A DNA stretch of 5,226 nt from an uncultured Eubacteriales bacterium (GTDB taxonomy: Bacteria > Bacillota_A > Clostridia > Oscillospirales > Oscillospiraceae). The notes under the pieces were generated by a model that saw nothing but the letters and a program-made list of their open reading frames with translations, was not told the DNA's origin and searched no databases. The DNA lies in the NCBI GenBank assembly GCA_900556015.1, contig USNH01000093.1, forward strand, positions 1 through 5,226, given 5' to 3'. This document shows positions 1-5,226 of this stretch, piece after piece. The stretch's first letter is position 1, and every line of letters begins with the position of its first letter. Made by a program: the position numbers and the translations under genes.

Positions 1-2243
1 TCTCGGACGGCGCCTTCGCCGGAAATCTGGACGGCAACCATAAGAGCATTACCGGCCTGAACGTTCACCGCGATAAGCAGTTCGCGGGACTGTTCGGCGT
101 AACGACGAGTAACCGGCCCCGTACCTATCAGGACCTGAAGCTCAGCGGCACGGTGGTGATCACGGACGGCGCCAACACTTGGTGCGGCGGACTGATCGCC
201 TGCGCATGGAACGGATATGGCAGTGGCGTTATCCTGCGGAACATTGAGGCCGATGTGACGGTCGAAGGCGACGACATGGTCGGCGGCCTTGTGGGCCGCG
301 GTGTGAGTCTCGCGGAGAACTGCGTTGTCCGCGGCAGCATTACCGGCGACAGGTCTGCCGGCGGGATCGGCTCCGCACTGGGCGACAACGACCCGACGCT
401 CATTAACTGCCATAACTACGCCGCTGTCACCGGCAGGATCGCCGCCGGACTTTGGGCGGTCGAGAGCGGCGGCGCGAAGATCGAAAACTGCTCCAACAGC
501 GGGACCATTCAGGGCGGATCCTCTGCGGCGGGCATCGCGAACGGTGCGTACCGCATCGAGAACTGCGTGAACAGCGGTACGGTGATCAGCACCAGTGGAG
601 CAGCAGGCGGCATTACAGTGAACGGACAGTGGGTGGAGCGCTGCGGCAACACGGCCTCGGTCACGGGCAGCGATGCCGCGGCAGGCATCGCCGCGAACGG
701 CTACAGCGCGGAGTTCTGCTACAACACCGGCGCGGTCAAGGCGACCAGGACGAATCTGGCGTATGGTATTGGCAACAGAACACGCTATGTGAAGAACTGC
801 TTCACCTACACCCCCAACAGCCATGTGGCGCTTGCGCCCATGCAGTGGAACCGCAATGAAGAGACGACGGCTGACAACAGCTACTATCTGGCCAACAGCG
901 CGACAGAGCTGCTGAGCCCGGGCGAATGGGCCACGCTGGCCGACTTTGCCAGCGGAAAGGTAGCATGGGGTGTGGACGGCGGCACCGCCGCACACGCCAA
1001 CTACTGGACGCAGGATACCCGGCGTGGCCAAAATCAGATGCCTGCAGGCCCGGGTAGAGCATATCCCAAGCCCATCGAGGACCCGAACACGGAGTTCAGC
1101 GTCTACCGCGCACTGGTGCAGTACGGCACTGGCGGCACGGTCAGCCTGGAAGCCAATAGCCACAGTAGCGAGAATCAGGAAAATGCCGTGTACGGCATGA
1201 AGGGTACCAGCGTGACCGTCACGGCCACGCCCAAGGATGATACCTTTGGCCTCAAGAGTCTTACGCTGGATCTGATGGGCACAGGCAGCGCCACGGCGCT
1301 GGAGAGCGGCGACAGCTTCACGCTGGGCGAGGCCAACGCACTGGTGGTGGCCACCTTCGCCAGCACCGGCAACGGCGGCAGCGGCGGCGGCACTGGCGGT
1401 AACGGCGGTGACGGCGACGGAACTGGTACGGACACCGGCGATGGCGCAGGCGATGAGAACGACGAGGGCCTGCAAGACGGCCTGAATATGGATGTGGAGT
1501 ACAACATCAAGGGCCTGGTGCTGGCCGCTTACGCCGAGTGGGGCGCTAACGGCGGCGGTAAGACCTTCGCCCAGTGGCTGAAGGCTTCCCCCAGCGTGCT
1601 GCGTGCGTTCATCACCAACAGCCTGGACAACATGGCCGCGGCGGCCAAGTCCAAGGATACCGACGAGGCCAAGGGTCTGGCAGCGCTGCTGCTGGCCAGC
1701 TTGAACGAACACAGTGGCCTGAACAGCAAGAACGGCGACATCATCGGCAAGGCACTCCAGCGCTACATGGATACCGGCAGCGAGGCCACGTTCAGTACGT
1801 GGCTGACCACCGGCAGCGGTATGGCCAGCGGCACAGTGGAGGAGATCCTTGCACAGTACACCGACAGCCTGCTGAACTTGACGGAGCGTCTGTATACCAA
1901 CTGGGAGAGCAGCGGCACGTCCCTGACCTTCCCCCAGTGGCTGGATGCCCAGCAGGTCAGCATGGAGAGCCTGTCCGAGAACGCCAACGAGCCTGACACC
2001 GATACCGACGACACCCAGACCTCCGAAGCACCGGAGGAGGTGCCGGACGGTCAGGAGTCTGAGGGCGGCGCCAGCGGCGGCGGCAACTCCGTGTGGGAGG
2101 TCATCGGCACGGTGGTGCGCGAGAATCCCATCATCGTCTGGGCCATCGTGGCGGTGGTCGCGGCTCTGATCATCGTGGGCGCGGTGCGCCGCTACCACAA
2201 GGTCAAGCGCGACGAGCACGACGATGTGACCAGCAAGAAATAA
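1..2243 (+). CDS. Membrane-anchored surface protein with GLUG-like beta-solenoid and bacterial-repeat domain (5' partial)
   Basis: The frame is open from the window edge (first whole codon at 3) to TAA at 2241-2243, giving 746 residues; the true start and any signal peptide lie upstream. An in-frame GTG at 153 is internal, because the sequence before it already has the GLUG-like pattern (DGAFAGNLDGN, then FAGLFG). Residues about 1-270 are a beta-solenoid of 25-29 residue coils (N-C-x-N-x-G-x-V/I then A-G-G-I). Residues about 365-452 resemble a bacterial-repeat/InlB B-like domain (GGTVSLEA, VTVTATP, VVATF). A Gly/Asp linker (456-490) leads to a helical region with three TF-x-x-W-L motifs (521, 596, 642), an acidic stalk, a transmembrane helix (about 709-728) and a basic cytoplasmic tail. 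No LPXTG motif is seen, so anchoring is by the membrane helix. Role is probably adhesion or scaffolding on the cell surface; the exact function is unknown. Confidence 0.9.
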   Translation, partial: SDGAFAGNLDGNHKSITGLNVHRDKQFAGLFGVTTSNRPRTYQDLKLSGTVVITDGANTWCGGLIACAWNGYGSGVILRNIEADVTVEGDDMVGGLVGRGVSLAENCVVRGSITGDRSAGGIGSALGDNDPTLINCHNYAAVTGRIAAGLWAVESGGAKIENCSNSGTIQGGSSAAGIANGAYRIENCVNSGTVISTSGAAGGITVNGQWVERCGNTASVTGSDAAAGIAANGYSAEFCYNTGAVKATRTNLAYGIGNRTRYVKNCFTYTPNSHVALAPMQWNRNEETTADNSYYLANSATELLSPGEWATLADFASGKVAWGVDGGTAAHANYWTQDTRRGQNQMPAGPGRAYPKPIEDPNTEFSVYRALVQYGTGGTVSLEANSHSSENQENAVYGMKGTSVTVTATPKDDTFGLKSLTLDLMGTGSATALESGDSFTLGEANALVVATFASTGNGGSGGGTGGNGGDGDGTGTDTGDGAGDENDEGLQDGLNMDVEYNIKGLVLAAYAEWGANGGGKTFAQWLKASPSVLRAFITNSLDNMAAAAKSKDTDEAKGLAALLLASLNEHSGLNSKNGDIIGKALQRYMDTGSEATFSTWLTTGSGMASGTVEEILAQYTDSLLNLTERLYTNWESSGTSLTFPQWLDAQQVSMESLSENANEPDTDTDDTQTSEAPEEVPDGQESEGGASGGGNSVWEVIGTVVRENPIIVWAIVAVVAALIIVGAVRRYHKVKRDEHDDVTSKK
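315..800 (+). repeat. Solenoid coil repeats with a cysteine at each turn
   Basis: Within the first gene, successive coils carry a Cys at the same place, usually after Asn: residues 107, 136, 163, 188, 214, 239 and 266 of the visible protein (codons at 321, 408, 489, 564, 642, 717, 798). Spacing is 29, 27, 25, 26, 25 and 27 residues. The usual unit is N-C-x-N-x-G-x-V/I, a variable turn, A-A/G-G-I, then a short strand to the next Cys. The DNA copies are diverged, so this is an old protein repeat and not a recent tandem duplication. Confidence 0.85.
1368..1470 (+). repeat. Low-complexity Gly/Asp/Thr linker
   Basis: This stretch codes for a run of Gly mixed with Asn, Ser, Thr and Asp, turning more acidic toward its end (residues about 456-490 of the visible first protein). 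The DNA is made of GGC/GGT-rich short repeats. It separates the bacterial-repeat beta domain from the helical membrane-proximal region and is probably a flexible, unstructured tether. Such tracts are prone to length change between strains. Confidence 0.8.
1527..1943 (+). repeat. Three copies of an aromatic-x(n)-G-x(n)-TF-x-x-W-L motif
   Basis: The helical region of the first protein holds three related segments: YAEWGANGGGKTFAQWL, then RYMDTGSEATFSTWL, then YTNWESSGTSLTFPQWL. The T of TF falls at visible residues 521, 596 and 642, so spacing is uneven (75 and 46). Copies one and three are also close in DNA: the 15 bases at 1566-1580 and at 1929-1943 differ at one position. The copies are separated by Ala/Leu-rich helices. 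I do not recognise a named domain. Confidence 0.7.
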
Positions 2244-2250
2244 GTGAAAT

Positions 2251-2274
2251 AGACGGCTCTTAGGGGAGCAGTCT
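2251..2274 (+). repeat. Small intergenic hairpin
   Basis: The arms 2251-2259 and 2266-2274 pair at eight of nine positions, with one G/A mismatch (2255/2270) and a six-base loop. It starts eight bases after the stop codon of the first gene and directly abuts the larger hairpin that follows. No run of T follows it, so it is not a standard intrinsic terminator. A role in mRNA stability or processing between the genes is possible but not shown. Confidence 0.5.
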
Positions 2275-2316
2275 GCCGATTCGCGTGGGCGGAATTTCCG
2301 TCCACGCGAATACGGC
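2275..2316 (+). repeat. Long near-perfect inverted repeat between genes 1 and 2
   Basis: Arms 2279-2292 and 2298-2311 pair over 14 positions, with one G-T wobble (2289/2301), around an AATTT loop. Beyond a bulged A at 2312, GCCG (2275-2278) pairs with CGGC (2313-2316). In RNA this is a very stable hairpin. The sequence after it is TATATAAACGG, not a T tract, so a rho-independent terminator is doubtful. It could be an attenuating pause site, an RNA processing or stabilising element that sets different levels for the two genes, or, as DNA, a dyad bound by a regulator. Possible -10-like hexamers (TATATA 2317-2322, TATAAA 2319-2324) lack a convincing -35 box. Confidence 0.6.
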
Positions 2317-2331
2317 TATATAAACGGAAAC

Positions 2332-2338
2332 GGGAGGG
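2332..2338 (+). promoter_or_regulatory. Ribosome binding site for the gene-2 GTG start
   Basis: GGGAGGG lies eight bases before the GTG at 2347 and decides that start. An ATG at 2339 is only next to this site, is out of frame and reaches a stop after three codons, so it is not a competing gene start. Confidence 0.75.
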
Positions 2339-2346
2339 ATGCCTCT

Positions 2347-4410
2347 GTGAGAAGAAAAGTACGGAATTGGGCGGCACTGTTGCTGGCATTGGTGTTGGTA
2401 TGGGGCATGATGCCCGCGGCCTACGCGGCGGGATACAGCATCAATATTGAGGCCCAGGAAGGGGCCATACTGCCTTACTGGGTGTTTGAAAGGGCGGGTG
2501 ATACGGACAGCGCGGAAGTGCAATACCTCGCTGCCAATAAGAACTATGATCTGCCTGCGGGCGAAAACGCACTCGTAGTGCTGGGCGTGCTGAAGGACAG
2601 CAAAAACGAAGTTTCCTGCGGCATTTCCATCAATGGGATGTACTATGTGCAATCCGTGACACTGGACCATCCGGATTTCTTCACCGGAACGGTGGAGATA
2701 CGGGTGGGCAAGGACGCACAGCGGGAGGAGAAGACTTGGGGCGTTTTTGTCCGTGAGGAGCGCTCCAACTCCATTGGCGAGGTGCGGTTCATAGACGGCA
2801 CATTCACCGGCGATGTGAATATCGCCGTTACGCCCATGACGGCCCAGCAGGCAGCGGCTGCGCAGAAGCAGAACCAGCGGCAGGTGGTGCCAAAGGGCAA
2901 ATATACGCTGGAGGATATATCCGAAGCCATTCAGGACATTCTGGCACAGAAGCGTTCTGTGCTGGGACTGTCCGAAAATGATCCTCTCCTCTCCGGAGAC
3001 GAGCTGACCAATGCCGGCAGCACGGCTGCGGACTGGCTGCCCATCGGTCTGAGCCGCTGCGGTGTGGAGGACGACTATGACGCCTACCTGGCGGCCTTGC
3101 AGACCTACGTCGAGCAGAAATACCGTGAGCCGGACAAGCTGGACAGGGTGAAAGCCACCGAGTGGCACCGCATCTCCCTCGCCGTGCTGGCCTGCGGCGG
3201 CGACCCCACCCATTTCGGCAAGGATGAAAACGACAACGACATCAACCTCATCGCGGACGGCGTGTATGACCGCGGCAAGACCATGGACATCGGGACACAG
3301 GGCTTGAACGGCTGGCTGTGGGGACTTATCACGCTGGACAGCATGAAGTACAACATCCCGCCGAGATCCAGCTATACCCGCATAGAGATGGTCAAGAAAA
3401 TACTGTCCTTCCAGCTTCCGGATAACGGCTTTAATCTGCGGTTCGCGCAGGACAGCACCGCCGATCCGGACATCACGGCCATGGCGATACAGGCACTGGC
3501 ACCCTATTATTGGGATTCTACGTTCAACGTGAAGGACACGGTGGACAAGGCGCTGGACTGCCTTTCTAAATTGCAGCTGGACACCGGCGACTTCCGCAGC
3601 TGGGGCACGCGGAACTCCGAGTCCGTGTCACAGATCATCGTGGCGCTGTGCTCCATCGGTGTTGACCCGCAGAACGACTCCCGCTTCATCAAGAACGGCA
3701 TCAATCTGCTGGATGCCCTGTTCTACTACCAGCAGGAGGACGGCGGGTTTGCCCACACCTACGATTCCGACCCCAGCAACCCCTTCGCTATTGCGGGTGA
3801 GAGCAACAGTATGGCTACCGATCAGGCACTGCTGGCTCTGGCGGCTGTGTGGCGGCAGGCGCAGGGCATGGGTATCCTGTACGACTTCCGCGGCGGCAGC
3901 GTATCCGCCCCAATACTGACGCCGGAGGAAAGTGAGGTGTCCTTCGCGGGCAGCTACGAGTTCACCGAGGCGGACCAGCAGCAGGCGGACGCCCTGCCCA
4001 AAAAGCTGAGTACAGAGAATGATGAAGAAGTGACCGCCCTGCTGAACAAGCTGAAAATGAGCCGCGATTTCGATGGCTACGATACCTACATGACCAAGCT
4101 GACGCAGGCCAAGAACGACATAGACGCGCTGTATGTGGAGATCGAGAGCATCAACGCGGACATAGAAAGTCAGATCATCCCCATGACCGACCCGGGTCTG
4201 GGCGAGAAACCCACCGTGGACAGGCTGGTGAAGCGCTACAAGGCGCTGCCTGACCACGATAAAAAGTCCATCCAGAACTGGGACACCGTGCTTGCGGTGA
4301 AAGCGCAGACGGACGCGGCACAGCGCAGCCTGTTCCTCATCATCGGCGGCATGGTGGTCGTCATGGTGGCCGCAACAGTCGTTGTCCGCCGCAGGAGGGA
4401 GAGCAAATGA
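2347..4410 (+). CDS. Secreted, membrane-anchored alpha-toroid protein (prenyltransferase/terpene-cyclase/transcobalamin-like repeats)
   Basis: Complete, 687 residues, GTG start. Only this start keeps the basic n-region of the signal peptide (RRKVR, Leu/Val-rich core, probable cleavage after AYA at residue 27). Residues about 29-175 are a beta-rich domain I do not recognise. Residues about 186-507 are an alpha/alpha-toroid with repeat signatures: STAADWLPIGLSRCG (225), TQGLNGWLWGL (317), SFQLPDNGF (354), LQLDTGDF (409), YYQQEDGGF (460) and ATDQALLAL (490). A helical, partly coiled-coil stalk (about 545-658) leads to a transmembrane helix (661-680) and the tail RRRRESK. The fold is shared by terpene cyclases, protein prenyltransferases and the cobalamin carriers intrinsic factor and transcobalamin. 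A cyclase role is unlikely for an extracytoplasmic protein without a full DXDD motif; small-ligand (perhaps corrinoid) binding is an inference. It overlaps the next gene by four bases. Confidence 0.9.
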   Translation: MRRKVRNWAALLLALVLVWGMMPAAYAAGYSINIEAQEGAILPYWVFERAGDTDSAEVQYLAANKNYDLPAGENALVVLGVLKDSKNEVSCGISINGMYYVQSVTLDHPDFFTGTVEIRVGKDAQREEKTWGVFVREERSNSIGEVRFIDGTFTGDVNIAVTPMTAQQAAAAQKQNQRQVVPKGKYTLEDISEAIQDILAQKRSVLGLSENDPLLSGDELTNAGSTAADWLPIGLSRCGVEDDYDAYLAALQTYVEQKYREPDKLDRVKATEWHRISLAVLACGGDPTHFGKDENDNDINLIADGVYDRGKTMDIGTQGLNGWLWGLITLDSMKYNIPPRSSYTRIEMVKKILSFQLPDNGFNLRFAQDSTADPDITAMAIQALAPYYWDSTFNVKDTVDKALDCLSKLQLDTGDFRSWGTRNSESVSQIIVALCSIGVDPQNDSRFIKNGINLLDALFYYQQEDGGFAHTYDSDPSNPFAIAGESNSMATDQALLALAAVWRQAQGMGILYDFRGGSVSAPILTPEESEVSFAGSYEFTEADQQQADALPKKLSTENDEEVTALLNKLKMSRDFDGYDTYMTKLTQAKNDIDALYVEIESINADIESQIIPMTDPGLGEKPTVDRLVKRYKALPDHDKKSIQNWDTVLAVKAQTDAAQRSLFLIIGGMVVVMVAATVVVRRRRESK
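4393..4398 (+). promoter_or_regulatory. Ribosome binding site of gene 3, inside the end of gene 2
   Basis: A full AGGAGG lies eight bases before the ATG at 4407, within the codons for the basic C-terminal tail of gene 2. With the ATGA stop/start overlap it supports translational coupling and similar output of the two toroid proteins. Confidence 0.85.
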
Positions 4411-5226
4411 AAAAGCATTTCACAAGAATACTCACCGCGTTGCTGGCGCTGGTGATGCTTCTGCCCATCGTAGTACAGGCCGCCCCTGCGGACGGCTGGA
4501 CGGACGGGGCGGAGCAGGCGTATCAGACGGTGACGCAGCTGGTCGTCCAGCGCGTCACCGAGAGCAAGGACTATCTCGCCACGGCCACGCAGGAGGAGAA
4601 TACAAAGTCGGTCTACGCCCTGTGGACCTCCGGCGCAACGGTGCCGGATGGCTTCTACGACGAGTACTTACAGGCACTGGCCGACTGGCTGGATCTCGCT
4701 GTCAAGCGGGGCAAGACGCCCTACATCCCCGGCGCCATCCGCACGGTGGCGGCTATGGGGCTGGACGTGACGAACTTCGCCAGCCACGACCTGATGGACG
4801 CCCTGCGGAAGCCGGAGCTGGTGGAGGCGGACGAGGACCGGCTGGATATGCTGATGGACCTGGACGCCGCCGGTGATGCCGGTAAGGCGGAAGAGTTCAA
4901 CGCCCTCCGTGAAACGCTGCTGACCGAGGCCCTTGCCCGCCAGCAGAGCAGCGGCGAATTCCGCTACACCTCCCAATGGCCGGCGAAGCTGAAGCAAAGG
5001 GGTGTGGCCGGTGAGCCGGACTGTTTCGACTACATCCTGCTGACCGCCAGATCCGCACAGGCCCTTGCGCCCTATCAGGACCGCAAGGACGTGTCCACAG
5101 CCATAGATAAGGCACTGAACTATCTCTCCGAGCAGCAGCTTCCCAGCGGCGGCTTCCTCAAGTACGGAAAGGAGGACGTGGAGGAGGACGCGGCGGTGCT
5201 GGAAATGTTGACCGCGCTGGGAATCT
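4407..5226 (+). CDS. Second secreted alpha-toroid repeat protein, paralogous to gene 2 (3' partial)
   Basis: The frame opens at ATG 4407, overlapping the TGA of gene 2, and stays open to the window end: 273 residues and one extra base. The start is fixed by AGGAGG eight bases upstream and a clear signal peptide (KKHFTR, then a Leu/Val-rich core, probable cleavage after VQA or QAA, residues 25-26). The mature part has toroid signatures QQSSGEF (179-185) and QQLPSGGF (243-250). Residues 234-250 align without gaps to residues 400-416 of gene 2, with 10 of 17 identical. An earlier helix pair (AIRTVAAMGLDVTNFASHDLMDAL) matches the gene-2 segment around HRISLAVLACGGDPTHF. In this family the missing C-terminal part may carry more toroid repeats, a DUF4430-like beta domain or a membrane anchor; none is visible here. 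Likely extracytoplasmic partner of gene 2; ligand unknown. Confidence 0.88.
   Translation, partial: MKKHFTRILTALLALVMLLPIVVQAAPADGWTDGAEQAYQTVTQLVVQRVTESKDYLATATQEENTKSVYALWTSGATVPDGFYDEYLQALADWLDLAVKRGKTPYIPGAIRTVAAMGLDVTNFASHDLMDALRKPELVEADEDRLDMLMDLDAAGDAGKAEEFNALRETLLTEALARQQSSGEFRYTSQWPAKLKQRGVAGEPDCFDYILLTARSAQALAPYQDRKDVSTAIDKALNYLSEQQLPSGGFLKYGKEDVEEDAAVLEMLTALGI

Noticed and set aside
153..155. GTG as the start of the first gene
   Set aside because: The same frame is open upstream to the window edge and encodes a GLUG-like coil, so the gene begins before the window.
2295..2324. Possible promoter (TTTCCG with TATAAA) before gene 2
   Set aside because: The -35-like box is poor and lies inside the hairpin stem. 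The AT-rich -10-like bases alone are not enough to call a promoter.
2275..2330. Rho-independent terminator after gene 1
   Set aside because: The stem is strong but is followed by TATATAAACGG instead of a T run, so termination is not supported by sequence.
2339..2350. Three-codon leader frame ATG-CCT-CTG-TGA overlapping the gene-2 start
   Set aside because: Its ATG directly abuts the GGGAGGG site with no spacing, so efficient initiation there is unlikely; probably chance.
2260..3213. Long open frame on the minus strand (317 codons) opposite the intergenic gap and the start of gene 2
   Set aside because: It runs antisense to the well-supported signal peptide and toroid gene and has no recognisable domain. 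Long antisense frames are expected from GC-rich third positions.
3628..4257. Minus-strand open frame of 209 codons opposite the second half of gene 2
   Set aside because: No family resemblance, and it lies fully within a gene whose plus-strand product has clear repeats and a membrane anchor.
4382..4876. Plus-strand open frame (164 codons) overlapping the start of gene 3 in another frame
   Set aside because: Its product is Gly/Arg/Ala-rich and low in complexity. The frame starting at 4407 has a ribosome site, a signal peptide and toroid repeats.

Overview
The window looks like a piece of a GC-rich Gram-positive anaerobe, most plausibly a gut-type Clostridia member of the Oscillospiraceae kind. 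The grounds are strong purine-rich Shine-Dalgarno sites, GC-rich third codon positions, and secreted proteins held by a C-terminal membrane helix with a basic tail. The protein families (GLUG-like beta-solenoid, bacterial-repeat domain, prenyltransferase/transcobalamin-like alpha-toroid) are common in such genomes. This placement is an inference from style and families; there is no rRNA or other marker gene here.

All coding is on the plus strand, in three genes read in the same direction. (1) Positions 1-2243 hold the 3' part of a large surface protein. Its order is a beta-solenoid of short repeats with a regular ladder of cysteines, a bacterial-repeat beta domain, a Gly/Asp linker, a helical region with three TF-x-x-W-L motifs, an acidic stalk, and a membrane anchor. 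(2) After a 103-base gap filled by two adjacent hairpins, positions 2347-4410 encode a complete 687-residue protein. It has a signal peptide, an unrecognised N-terminal beta-type domain, an alpha/alpha-toroid of the prenyltransferase/terpene-cyclase/transcobalamin fold, a helical stalk and a C-terminal membrane helix. (3) Positions 4407-5226 hold the 5' part of a second secreted toroid protein. It overlaps gene 2 by four bases (ATGA) and runs off the window end.

The genes probably form one operon that makes a set of extracytoplasmic, membrane-tethered proteins. The two toroid proteins are paralogous and translationally coupled, so they may work as a pair. The family relationship to intrinsic factor/transcobalamin makes corrinoid or other small-ligand capture a reasonable hypothesis, but nothing in the window proves a ligand. 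No RNA gene, mobile element, CRISPR array or clear promoter was found.
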